Below are positions 1-6,909 of a stretch of 9,793 nt of DNA, in pieces. Made by a program: the position numbers and the translations under genes. The stretch's first letter is position 1, and each line of letters starts with the position of its first letter. The stretch is from an uncultured Bacteroidia bacterium (lineage in GTDB: Bacteria > Bacteroidota > Bacteroidia > SpSt-205). The stretch is from assembly GCA_937995505.1 (NCBI GenBank), contig CALKJV010000005.1, positions 1 through 9,793 of the forward strand, given 5' to 3'. Under the pieces are notes generated by a model that saw nothing but the letters and a program-made list of their open reading frames with translations, was not told where the DNA came from and did not search any database.

Positions 1-1328
1 ATGATTTTTTTCTGGGCTCGGGGCAGCGCACTGTAATGGAAGTGTTCGGAGGAAGGCAGGCTTTTTCGGTGGTAGCGCACGAGATTCGCTAAAAGGAGTG
101 CCTCTTCGGGGGTAAAGCCTGGCATAGGGCTATTGAGGAGGATGTACAAGCCATGCTTGTGGTGGCCGCTGGGGTTGATAAAGTGCCCGATATCGTGCAG
201 GTAAGCGGCATGAGCTAGCGCTTCTCGCTCTTGGGGGCCTAAGCGATGTAAGGGAGCTAAAAGGTCAAAAAGGGTCTCAGCCCAGCGGCGGCTAAGCTGG
301 GCATGGGGTATGTCCATGCGGTATTTTTCCGCGAGCTGCTGGAGGGTTTTCTCCCGAAGGGAATACTCGGCGGGTTCTCGCCCTTCAAAAAGGCTTTGGG
401 CATAGGCATACACTACCCCTTCTCGGAGGGCGTAGTCGCTGATGGTGATGTGCTGGATGGGGAAGGCTTGGAGGAGGCTTTCCACTAGCAAAGCACCATA
501 GGGCATAAGCGCTGCGCGTTCGGGCTGCATACCGCGCAAGCGAATCCGTTCCGCTTCAGGCAGGGTTAGGAGCTTCTGCAAGATGGGGTAAAAGAGCATC
601 GGGCTAAAGCGGTATTGGTGGATATTTTGGGCAGCTACAAAGTCGCCAACATGATGGGCTATCAGCCGTCCCAAGGTCTTGAAGGTGCCTGAAGTGCCGA
701 TGAGCTGAGTGATTTGGGGGCGGGAGATGCTCTCCAGGAGCGGGCTTAAGGTGGTGCGTATGTGGTTTCGGATTTGAGTCAGCTGGTCTTCCGAAAAACC
801 CGTTCCCTCCGGGAAGCGCCGCTGGAGGGCCGTCACGCCTAAGGGTAGGCTTATGAGGTATTCAATCTCGCTGCGCTGCCCCACGATAAATTCTACCGAT
901 CCGCCCCCGATATCTACGACGAGATAGGGGGTATCTGGGAGCGGAAGGCCGAACTTAGCCCCTTCATGGATAAGTCGGGCCTCTTCTGCGCCGGAGAGCA
1001 CTTGGATCTCTAAGCCGAGCTCGTGTTTGGCTGCGCTAAGCAGGAGGTGAGCATTTTGGGCGCGGCGAAAGGCTTCCGTGCCGACGGCGAGGATAGGGTC
1101 AGCTTCGGCCTCTCGGCTGACCTGCACGAAAAAGCGCAGGGTCTCCATCGCTCGGCTTAGCACTTCCTCTGAAAAAGCTGGCGGTTCTCCCACTAACCCA
1201 CGCCCTAAGAATACAAACTCGCGCAAACGCTTCTCAATCCGTATCTCTTGGCGCTGGGGATCTAGCGAAGCCAGCAGGAGATGAAACGAGTTTGTGCCGA
1301 GGTCTAAGGATGCGACTCGCTTAGGCAT
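1..1328 (-). CDS. ppx: Ppx/GppA-family exopolyphosphatase with C-terminal HD domain (3' end cut off)
   Basis: This protein would hydrolyse terminal phosphates from polyphosphate, or the 5' phosphate of pppGpp, in the cytoplasm. About 442 residues are visible and the C-terminus lies beyond the left edge. The N-terminal ASKHA ATPase-fold motifs are clear: DLGTNSFH at residues 9-16, the phosphate-2 loop VDIGGGSVEF near 138-147, and the loop IGTSGTFKTLG further on. The segment PERAALMPYGA corresponds to the usual ERAD-type motif of the family. A C-terminal HD-type domain carries HDIGHFIN starting at His378, then GHHKHG and RYHRK. Full-length members with this domain have about 500 residues, so roughly 60-80 are missing. 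The ATG overlaps the stop of the upstream gene by 8 bases, so translation is probably coupled. Whether polyphosphate or pppGpp is the main substrate cannot be read from the sequence. Confidence 0.9.
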   Translation of the reverse strand, partial: MPKRVASLDLGTNSFHLLLASLDPQRQEIRIEKRLREFVFLGRGLVGEPPAFSEEVLSRAMETLRFFVQVSREAEADPILAVGTEAFRRAQNAHLLLSAAKHELGLEIQVLSGAEEARLIHEGAKFGLPLPDTPYLVVDIGGGSVEFIVGQRSEIEYLISLPLGVTALQRRFPEGTGFSEDQLTQIRNHIRTTLSPLLESISRPQITQLIGTSGTFKTLGRLIAHHVGDFVAAQNIHQYRFSPMLFYPILQKLLTLPEAERIRLRGMQPERAALMPYGALLVESLLQAFPIQHITISDYALREGVVYAYAQSLFEGREPAEYSLREKTLQQLAEKYRMDIPHAQLSRRWAETLFDLLAPLHRLGPQEREALAHAAYLHDIGHFINPSGHHKHGLYILLNSPMPGFTPEEALLLANLVRYHRKSLPSSEHFHYSALPRAQKKI

Positions 1329-1866
1329 GGGCCTGATTGAGCAGGGCGCGAAGGTACGCTATCGCCTCTGCGGAAAGTGCTAGTTCGGTGCTGAGCCGAT
1401 GGATCTCCTGCTCTTCTTTTTCTGAGATGAGTTTGACGGTTTCTTTCTCTAAGGACTCGGTTTTTTTGATGCGCAGAAGGAGGTTTTGGACGATGTCACC
1501 GGTGCTGGCGGCAGCGGTAGCAAACAGGAATTCCGCTTGCTCTCGGTTTAGGTCGGGGTTGTCGCGCAAGAGCGCCCGCAGCACCTCCAAAAACCGGCCT
1601 CGCCAGAAATCGCTATCTATGGCGAGGTAGCGCAGCTCGGCTCGCCAGTCAAAGGTGTCCAGGGCAATCCCTTCTTTTTGGCGGAGAAACGCTATAATCT
1701 CCTGCAATCGCTGCATCTCTGAGGTATCGGTAAATCCATCGGCTTGAGCTACGAGCAGCGCAGGAAAGGCGCGTACGAGCACTTCAAAAGCTTTTTCATC
1801 CAGATGGCTACGGCGCTCTCGTTGATAGTCGCTCCAGAGCCGCGTGAGTAATTCTTTTGCAGACAT
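1321..1866 (-). CDS. uncharacterised helical protein, weakly TerB-like
   Basis: I do not recognise this 181-residue protein with certainty. It is predicted to be soluble and mostly alpha-helical, with no signal peptide or membrane segment. Residues 35-60 (FPALLVAQADG, then Glu50) recall the start of TerB-like domains, where an alpha helix is followed by an A-x-DG acidic loop and a conserved Glu. The match is weak and from memory. Residues 133-160 are rich in Lys and Glu and could form a coiled coil. The gene lies between lepA and ppx. Its ATG follows the lepA stop after one base (TGATATG), and its own stop overlaps the ppx start by 8 bases, so it is almost certainly translated as part of a three-gene operon. 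The tight packing argues that it is a real gene. A role linked to translation or phosphate stress is only inference. Confidence 0.8.
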   Translation of the reverse strand: MSAKELLTRLWSDYQRERRSHLDEKAFEVLVRAFPALLVAQADGFTDTSEMQRLQEIIAFLRQKEGIALDTFDWRAELRYLAIDSDFWRGRFLEVLRALLRDNPDLNREQAEFLFATAAASTGDIVQNLLLRIKKTESLEKETVKLISEKEEQEIHRLSTELALSAEAIAYLRALLNQAHA

Positions 1867-1867
1867 A

Positions 1868-3649
1868 TCAGTCTATTTTCAGTACTGCCATGAAGGCTTC
1901 CTGGGGAACCTCTACGGAGCCGAGCTGACGCATGCGCTTTTTACCTTCTTTTTGCCGCTCGAGAAGTTTGCGTTTACGCGTGATGTCACCTCCGTAGCAT
2001 TTAGCGGTTACGTCTTTGCGGAGGGCTTTGAGGGTTTCGCGGGCGATGATACGCCCATAGATGGCGGCTTGAATAGCTACTTCAAACTGCTGTCGGGGGA
2101 TAAGTTCCTTGAGCTTCTGGCAGAGGCGACGGCCCCAATCATATGCTTTGTCCTTGTGAATAATGCAGCTGAGCGCATCTACCTTTTCACCATTGAGGAG
2201 GATATCCATCCGTACGAGCTCGCTAGGGCGATAGCCTATCAGCTCGTAGTCTAAGGAAGCATAGCCCCGCGAAAACGACTTAAGTCGGTCGTAAAAGTCA
2301 AAAATTACTTCGGCCAGCGGCATCTCAAAGGTGAGCTCTACGCGAGTAGGAGAGAGATAAGTTTGATTTTTGAAGGTGCCACGCCGACTGATGCACAATT
2401 CCATGAGCGGTCCAATGTATGCGGCATCGGTGATGACCTGCAGCCGTACAAAAGGCTCTTCTAAGTGGTCTAGCTTGGCAGGGTCGGGCATTTGGGCGGG
2501 GTTGGTTACGAGGAGCATTTCTCCACTGCGCATGTAGGCGTGATACGGAACATTCGGTACGGTGGCCAGCACCTCCATGCCAAACTCCCGAGCTAACCGC
2601 TCTTGTACAATCTCCATGTGCAGCAGCCCCAGAAAGCCTACCCGAAACCCAAAGCCCAAAGCGACCGAAGTTTCGGGCTCAAACTGAATGGCTGCATCGT
2701 TGAGGCGAAGTCGCTCTAAGGCATCGCGTAGGTCTTCAAACTGGCTTGCGTCTACTGGATAAAACCCTGCAAAGACCATCGGTTTCATTTCTCGAAAGCC
2801 TTTGAGGGGTTCGGTGGCAGGGTGGGTCGCATCGGTGATGGTATCACCCACTTGGATTTCTTGGATTTTTTTGATTCCTGCGATGACATACCCTACGGAA
2901 CCGCAGGGGATAGCGTCGGTGGGTTGTTTTTTGGGGCGAAAGACGCCGACTTCTTCTACGGTGTATTCGGTGCCGGTGGCCATGAGGCGGATGCGCTGCC
3001 CAGGGCGCAGGGTCCCTTCTTTTACGCGCACATAAGCGATGGCGCCTCGGTAAGGGTCAAACTGCGAGTCAAAGATGAGAGCCCGCAGGGGGTCGTTTTC
3101 TGCGGCTTTTGGTGGAGGGATGCGCTCCAAGATAGCTTGTAGGATTTCGGGTATGCCTATGCCTTCTTTTGCGCTGGCGAAAATTACCTCTTCGGGGTGG
3201 CAGCCCAGCAGTTCCACTACTTGGTCTCGGATCTCCTCTGGACGAGCGGCAGGCAGGTCTATTTTATTTAGCACGGGGATAATTTCCAGGTCCTGCTCTA
3301 AGGCGAGATAGAGGTTGGCGAGGGTCTGGGCTTGGATTCCCTGGCTAGCATCAATCACGAGGAGGGCCCCTTCGCAAGCCGCAATAGCCCGCGATACTTC
3401 ATACGAAAAATCTACGTGCCCCGGCGTATCAATGAGGTTGAGGGTATAGCTTTGGTAGTGCATTTGTACCGGGTGGCTCTTGATGGTGATGCCTTTTTCC
3501 CGCTCTAAGTCCATGCTATCCAGCACCTGCTCCATCATCTCGCGCTGTGAAAGGGTACCAGTAGCTTCTAAAAGGCGGTCGGCTAAGGTGCTTTTCCCAT
3601 GGTCAATATGCGCAATGATGCAGAAATTGCGTACGTGTGTTGTGGACAT
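1868..3649 (-). CDS. lepA: elongation factor 4 (LepA), ribosome-associated GTPase
   Basis: LepA binds the ribosome, hydrolyses GTP and affects translocation or initiation under stress. The 593-residue length is normal for the family. All GTPase motifs are present: P-loop AHIDHGKS at 13-20, switch I KGITIK at 52-57, DTPGH at 74-78 with the catalytic His78, NKID at 128-131 and SAK at 159-161. The EF-G-like domains follow, then the LepA-specific C-terminal domain ([20 protein letters not shown]), which ends normally. Wording such as [23 protein letters not shown] fits Bacteroidota versions. The start at 3649 is fixed by the conserved N-terminus ([15 protein letters not shown]) and by a promoter box 8 bases upstream. 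It is the first gene of an operon with the 181-residue protein and ppx, and its promoter lies in the 28-base gap after the glycosyltransferase. Confidence 0.97.
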   Translation of the reverse strand: MSTTHVRNFCIIAHIDHGKSTLADRLLEATGTLSQREMMEQVLDSMDLEREKGITIKSHPVQMHYQSYTLNLIDTPGHVDFSYEVSRAIAACEGALLVIDASQGIQAQTLANLYLALEQDLEIIPVLNKIDLPAARPEEIRDQVVELLGCHPEEVIFASAKEGIGIPEILQAILERIPPPKAAENDPLRALIFDSQFDPYRGAIAYVRVKEGTLRPGQRIRLMATGTEYTVEEVGVFRPKKQPTDAIPCGSVGYVIAGIKKIQEIQVGDTITDATHPATEPLKGFREMKPMVFAGFYPVDASQFEDLRDALERLRLNDAAIQFEPETSVALGFGFRVGFLGLLHMEIVQERLAREFGMEVLATVPNVPYHAYMRSGEMLLVTNPAQMPDPAKLDHLEEPFVRLQVITDAAYIGPLMELCISRRGTFKNQTYLSPTRVELTFEMPLAEVIFDFYDRLKSFSRGYASLDYELIGYRPSELVRMDILLNGEKVDALSCIIHKDKAYDWGRRLCQKLKELIPRQQFEVAIQAAIYGRIIARETLKALRKDVTAKCYGGDITRKRKLLERQKEGKKRMRQLGSVEVPQEAFMAVLKID

Positions 3650-3657
3650 GAGCTAAG

Positions 3658-3665
3658 CAAAGATA
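3658..3665 (-). promoter_or_regulatory. Bacteroidota-type -7 promoter box for lepA
   Basis: On the minus strand this reads TATCTTTG, an exact match to the Bacteroidota sigma-factor -7 consensus TAnnTTTG. It ends 8 bases before the lepA ATG, in the short gap after the glycosyltransferase stop. Transcription would start only a few bases before the ATG. I see no convincing -33 TTG element at the expected distance, and no ribosome binding site. Confidence 0.55.
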
Positions 3666-3677
3666 AGGGATTAGGGG

Positions 3678-4763
3678 TTATGTGGGGTAGCGGCGGCCCT
3701 TCCAGTGGAAGGGTAGGCGTAAAAGCGCCAAGGGCGTGAGAAAAAGCTGATAGAGAGGATACAAGAGCGCCACGGCCCCCCAAGCCCAGAGCGGGGGAGG
3801 GGTAGATCGGCTAGTGCGAAAGCTGCGGTACACCAGGCGTATCTGCACAAGCGCGAGTAAAAGCCAAGCGGGGATGCCCACAGCGGGCCAAAACCCTACT
3901 GCAAAGGGCAAAGAGATTTGGGCCAGGGCTACAATAGCTAACCCTATGGGCGTCCAGGGAGCGGGATAAAGGTTCCGTTTAGAGAGCCAGCGGAGGCGCT
4001 GAGCGAAAAAGGCCCTCCAGGTGGGAGCGGCGGGGGTTTCGGCCACGGCTTCGGTAAAAACTAGGGCCTTTCGCCCGAAATGGAGGCGAATCCGCTGGAC
4101 CAGGATATCATCATCGCCGCTGGGGTGTTCTTGGGCGGGGCCCCAGCCCTGTACGGCTTCAAAGGCGCTTTTACGGTACGCTAAGAGGGCTCCGTTTGCG
4201 GTGAGGGGTTCGCCTCGGCTCCAGCTCCCAGCCGTAAGCTGAAGTACGCCTCCGAGTTCTATCTGCTGCAGTGCGCCCAGTAAAGTGGATGGGGCTTGAA
4301 GGCGTATCCATCCAGCTGTCGCCTGCACAGTAGGATTAGCAAATGGTGCAAGAAGCTGCGCCAAGGTTTGGGGTTCGTGTAGGGTATCTGCGTCGGTAGT
4401 TACAATTAGCGCAGCCGTAGCATGCTGGAGGCCATACCGAAGGGCTGCCTTCTTACCGGCCAGAGAGTCCGGCAAGCGCAGCACATGGACTTGCGGGAAT
4501 CGCGCGGCATAGCCCTGAGCTACAATGAGCGTGTCATCTTCGCTATGATCGTCAATGACCCATATCTCGTCGGGGGGGCGCTGCTGCGCTAAGAGGGATT
4601 TGAGGCACATGGGCAGGGTATGTGCTTCGTTGCGGGCGGGGATAAGCACGGCTACTCGCTCTCGGACTTCAGGGGCGCTTCCAATCGCCAAAGGGAACCA
4701 TCGCCCCCACCTCCACAAAAGGTACAGATACCCTATCCATACCCCAACCAGTACCCCAAGCAC
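3678..4763 (-). CDS. membrane-associated glycosyltransferase, family 2
   Basis: The enzyme would transfer a sugar from a nucleotide-sugar donor to a lipid or glycan acceptor at the inner membrane. Numbered from the GTG start at 4763 (361 residues), it has an N-terminal membrane helix (about 2-18) and then a GT-A domain: IPARNE at 41-46, the DD pair at 71-72, the metal-binding TTDAD at 122-126, GDDD at 216-219 as likely catalytic acid region, and QRLRW at 255-259. Hydrophobic helices follow at about 272-312 and 325-348. The frame stays open to an ATG at 4961, but that would run through the first 129 bases of the divergent nuclease gene, and the extra residues look like antisense sequence. There is no ATG between 4880 and the catalytic domain, so GTG at 4763 is preferred, though not certain. 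Acceptor and sugar are unknown. Confidence 0.85.
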   Translation of the reverse strand: MLGVLVGVWIGYLYLLWRWGRWFPLAIGSAPEVRERVAVLIPARNEAHTLPMCLKSLLAQQRPPDEIWVIDDHSEDDTLIVAQGYAARFPQVHVLRLPDSLAGKKAALRYGLQHATAALIVTTDADTLHEPQTLAQLLAPFANPTVQATAGWIRLQAPSTLLGALQQIELGGVLQLTAGSWSRGEPLTANGALLAYRKSAFEAVQGWGPAQEHPSGDDDILVQRIRLHFGRKALVFTEAVAETPAAPTWRAFFAQRLRWLSKRNLYPAPWTPIGLAIVALAQISLPFAVGFWPAVGIPAWLLLALVQIRLVYRSFRTSRSTPPPLWAWGAVALLYPLYQLFLTPLALLRLPFHWKGRRYPT

Positions 4764-4767
4764 CCAG

Positions 4768-4775
4768 CGAAAGTA
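4768..4775 (-). promoter_or_regulatory. possible degenerate -7 box for the glycosyltransferase
   Basis: The minus strand reads TACTTTCG, one mismatch from TAnnTTTG, and ends 4 bases before the proposed GTG start at 4763. The geometry is the same as for the 55-residue gene. It is weak on its own and depends on the GTG start being right. It shares three bases with the adjoining palindrome at 4773-4786. Confidence 0.25.
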
Positions 4776-4786
4776 CAGGCCTGTAC
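4773..4786. promoter_or_regulatory. perfect 14-bp palindrome in the divergent promoter region
   Basis: The bases GTACAGGCCTGTAC equal their own reverse complement. The site lies between the proposed glycosyltransferase start and the -7 box of the nuclease gene, centred roughly 50 bases upstream of the expected nuclease transcription start. Such symmetry suits a dimeric DNA-binding regulator that could act on both divergent units. No regulator gene is visible nearby, so the role is inference. If the glycosyltransferase starts further upstream, the site would be coding. Confidence 0.4.
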
Positions 4787-4818
4787 AGAATGCTTTACGA
4801 TGGGCAAGAGTTTTTTTG

Positions 4819-4826
4819 TACCTTTG
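4819..4826 (+). promoter_or_regulatory. Bacteroidota-type -7 promoter box for the nuclease-transporter unit
   Basis: TACCTTTG matches the consensus TAnnTTTG exactly and ends 6 bases before the ATG at 4833. The start of transcription is expected within a few bases of the ATG, so the mRNA would have almost no leader. A run of seven T (4811-4817) precedes it. No clear -33 element is visible. Confidence 0.55.
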
Positions 4827-4832
4827 AAAGGC

Positions 4833-5441
4833 ATGGCGAAGGTAGAAATGGAGGTACTCGTCGTGCAGGCTTTTGAGCATCGTCAGACCTTTGCGCTGCT
4901 CTTGGGCGAGAAGCACGGCTCGAGGCGCTTGCCCATCATCATCGGTTATCCAGAAGCCCACGCCATCAATATGTCTTTAGATAACATGCGCCCTGCGCGT
5001 CCTATCACTCAAGACCTTTTTGCCAATACTCTGATGGCGCTGCAGGTTTCTATGCGAGAGGTTACCATTTATAAGCTAGAAAACTCTACCTTTTTAGCCT
5101 ACCTCGTCTTAGAGTCTAGGGGCGAGGAGTTTGAAATAGACTGTCGGCCGAGCGATGGAATTGCCTTAGCCCTGCGTATGAAAGCCCCGATTTACTGTGA
5201 GGAAGAGGTTTTAGCCGAAGTGGGGCATCATGTAGAGGCAGAAGAGGAGGAGACCGAGCCTTCCACGAGGACTTCTGCTTCGCGGGGGCGGGCATCCGAC
5301 CGACCTCGCGAGTCGGCAGATGAAGAGGAGTTAGAGCGCCGTCTCAAGGAGGCCCTGGCTCGAGAGGATTACGAGACGGCGGCTCGGCTGCGCGATGAGC
5401 TTGCCCGACTCAAGCGCCAGAAAGGAGACCTCGGCAGCTAA
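4833..5441 (+). CDS. bifunctional nuclease (DUF151) domain protein with C-terminal UVR motif
   Basis: The 202-residue protein has a bifunctional nuclease domain at about 4-128, with the signature [15 protein letters not shown] at 31-45 and the conserved segment [11 protein letters not shown] at 105-115. Proteins of this family have been reported to degrade DNA and RNA, but for bacterial members the cellular job is poorly defined. An acidic, low-complexity linker (about 134-165) leads to a UVR motif at about 165-195 ([25 protein letters not shown]), the helical hairpin also found in UvrB and UvrC that mediates protein contacts. This nuclease-UVR layout is what I recall for Bacteroidota. The start at 4833 fits the family N-terminus and lies next to a -7 box. 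The longer open frame back to 4620 runs antisense to the glycosyltransferase and is rejected. The stop overlaps the transporter start (TAATG), so the two are translated together. Confidence 0.9.
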   Translation: MAKVEMEVLVVQAFEHRQTFALLLGEKHGSRRLPIIIGYPEAHAINMSLDNMRPARPITQDLFANTLMALQVSMREVTIYKLENSTFLAYLVLESRGEEFEIDCRPSDGIALALRMKAPIYCEEEVLAEVGHHVEAEEEETEPSTRTSASRGRASDRPRESADEEELERRLKEALAREDYETAARLRDELARLKRQKGDLGS

Positions 5442-6715
5442 TGCAAGCCCTCTTAGGGGTACCCTTGCTGCTGGGGCTTGCATGGCTTTTTGCAGAGCAA
5501 CGGCGCCCTTTCATGTGGCGGGTGGTGGTGGGGGGCCTGCTTCTTCAATTTACCATTGGCCTTCTTCTCCTTAAGTGGCCTCCTATGCGTCGTCTCTTTG
5601 AGGGGCTCAGCTGGGCCTTTGTGCGAGTGCTAGACTTTTCTCAAGTGGGGGCCCAGTTTCTTTTTGGCAATCTCGTTCGTCCCGAATACGCACAAACATT
5701 TGGGTTCATTTTCGTACTGCAAGTGCTGCCAACGATCATCTTTTTCGCTGCGCTGACCGCAGCTCTCTACTACTTAGGGATACTGCAACGGGTAGTGCAA
5801 GCGGTAGCCTGGGTTATGCGGCGCACCTTAGGTACTTCGGGGCCTGAGAGTTTGTGTGTGGCTTCCAATATCTTTCTCGGGCAGACAGAAGCGCCTCTTT
5901 TGGTGCGGCCATTTTTGTCGGGTTTGTCTCGTTCGGAGCTTTTAGCGATTATGGTAGGGGGAATGGCTACCCTCGCAGGGGGAGTCTTGGCAGCGTATGT
6001 GGGCTTTCTGGGGGGGCCGGATCCCCAGGCGCGACAGCTCTTTGCCCTGCACCTCATGGCGGCTTCTGTTATGAACGCTCCCGCTGCGCTGGTTTTTGCG
6101 AAAATCCTACGACCTGAGACCGACCCTTCTGTCGCGCAGAAACCCCTGACTTTGCCTCGAGGGGACGCTGCCGCCAACCTTTTAGAAGCCTTAGCGCAGG
6201 GGGCCTCCGAGGGCTTGCGCCTCGCTGCCAATGTCGCCGCAATGCTCCTGGCCTTTATTGCCACCATAGCCCTCGTGAATGCCCTTCTCGGTAAGCTCGG
6301 AGCTTGGCTCGGCCTCAACCCCTGGATTGCTGCGCAGTCCGGCCATCTCTACACTGGCCTATCCCTGGAATGGATCTTAGGTCAACTTTTCCGGCCCATA
6401 GCCTGGATCATCGGCGTAGAATGGAGAGAAACCTTGGCCGTAGGCGCACTCATCGGGCAGAAAATCGTCATCAATGAGTTCATCGCCTATGCTCGACTGG
6501 CAGAGATGCCGGCCCTTAGCGAAAAAGCTCGCGTCCTTTCTACGTATGCTCTGTGCGGATTTGCTAACCTCAGCTCCATAGCCATTCAGCTGGGAGGCAT
6601 AGGCTCCTTAGCGCCAGAACGGCGGCGAGAGCTAGCCGAACTGGGGCTCCGAGCCGTATTGGGGGGGGCTTTAGCTTCCCTCCTATCGGCTATTTGGGCG
6701 GGCTTACTCCTGTAA
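5441..6715 (+). CDS. concentrative nucleoside transporter (CNT/NupC family)
   Basis: This inner-membrane protein would import nucleosides using a sodium or proton gradient. It has 424 residues, normal for bacterial CNTs, and is strongly hydrophobic throughout. Family signatures are well preserved: [13 protein letters not shown] at 147-159, [17 protein letters not shown] at 171-187, [20 protein letters not shown] at 208-227, NEFIAY at 345-350, and [21 protein letters not shown] at 372-391. The two Gln/Thr/Glu and Asn/Glu clusters (147-150 and 345-346) correspond to the nucleoside-binding hairpins. Its ATG shares one base with the stop of the nuclease gene, so nuclease and transporter are co-expressed. 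An AAAGGAG stretch upstream (5421-5427) is too distant for a standard ribosome binding site. The coupling to a nuclease suggests salvage of nucleic-acid breakdown products, which is inference. The ion and the nucleoside range cannot be told from sequence. Confidence 0.95.
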   Translation: MQALLGVPLLLGLAWLFAEQRRPFMWRVVVGGLLLQFTIGLLLLKWPPMRRLFEGLSWAFVRVLDFSQVGAQFLFGNLVRPEYAQTFGFIFVLQVLPTIIFFAALTAALYYLGILQRVVQAVAWVMRRTLGTSGPESLCVASNIFLGQTEAPLLVRPFLSGLSRSELLAIMVGGMATLAGGVLAAYVGFLGGPDPQARQLFALHLMAASVMNAPAALVFAKILRPETDPSVAQKPLTLPRGDAAANLLEALAQGASEGLRLAANVAAMLLAFIATIALVNALLGKLGAWLGLNPWIAAQSGHLYTGLSLEWILGQLFRPIAWIIGVEWRETLAVGALIGQKIVINEFIAYARLAEMPALSEKARVLSTYALCGFANLSSIAIQLGGIGSLAPERRRELAELGLRAVLGGALASLLSAIWAGLLL

Positions 6716-6717
6716 GC

Positions 6718-6732
6718 TTTACTTTACTTTAC
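6718..6732 (+). repeat. pentanucleotide tandem repeat, TTTAC x3
   Basis: Three perfect copies of TTTAC run directly into the -7 box; the last copy shares its TAC with TACCTTTG. The repeat fills the spacer between the transporter stop and the next promoter. Copy number changes would alter the spacing upstream of the box. Confidence 0.6.
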
Positions 6733-6737
6733 CTTTG
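6730..6737 (+). promoter_or_regulatory. Bacteroidota-type -7 promoter box for the 55-residue gene and downstream unit
   Basis: TACCTTTG matches TAnnTTTG and ends 4 bases before the ATG at 6742, so the transcript may begin at or next to the start codon. It is identical to the box in front of the nuclease gene. A clear -33 element is not visible. Its position means that the right-hand genes can be transcribed apart from the transporter. Confidence 0.55.
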
Positions 6738-6741
6738 CGCC

Positions 6742-6909
6742 ATGGCCCGAAAACCTGACAAGCGCGTGTATGTGCGTCGTATCCGTACACGCCGCAAGCT
6801 GCAAAAGCGCCGCGTCTGGGCGCCTATCAGTAGCCGAAAATCCAATGCCCTGCAAGAAGCTAATCTTCGCCTCCTGAAAGAACTTGCCCAGCAGATAGCC
6901 CAGGCATGA
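6742..6909 (+). CDS. small, very basic protein of unknown function (55 residues)
   Basis: I do not recognise this protein. It has 17 Lys/Arg and only 3 acidic residues among 55, a net charge near +14. The first 24 residues hold 13 of the basic ones in clusters (RRIRTRRK, KRR). The C-terminal part (about 36-55) could form one amphipathic helix rich in Leu, Ala and Gln. This composition is typical of ribosome-associated or other nucleic-acid-binding proteins, but no known ribosomal protein matches from memory. The start at 6742 is preferred over an in-frame ATG at 6694, which lies in the transporter gene, because the promoter box ends 4 bases upstream. The stop overlaps the next gene by ATGA, so it is coupled to the oxidoreductase. 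Confidence 0.7.
   Translation: MARKPDKRVYVRRIRTRRKLQKRRVWAPISSRKSNALQEANLRLLKELAQQIAQA

Noticed and set aside
1844..2254. 136-codon plus-strand open frame
   Set aside because: It lies opposite the conserved C-terminal part of lepA and has no family resemblance; the same applies to the other plus-strand frames across 2802-3311.
3697..3713. 7-bp perfect hairpin (CCCTTCC, 3-base loop, GGAAGGG) near the end of the glycosyltransferase
   Set aside because: It lies in coding sequence (LPFHWKG) and no T-run follows on either strand, so a rho-independent terminator is not supported.
5421..5427. AAAGGAG as a Shine-Dalgarno site for the transporter
   Set aside because: It is 13 bases from the ATG, longer than usual, and lies in codons of the nuclease gene; other genes here lack such sites, so chance is more likely.
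5770..6318. 182-codon open frame on the minus strand
   Set aside because: It is antisense to the conserved core of the nucleoside transporter, rich in Ala, Arg, Lys and Ser as expected for a shadow frame, with no recognisable motif.
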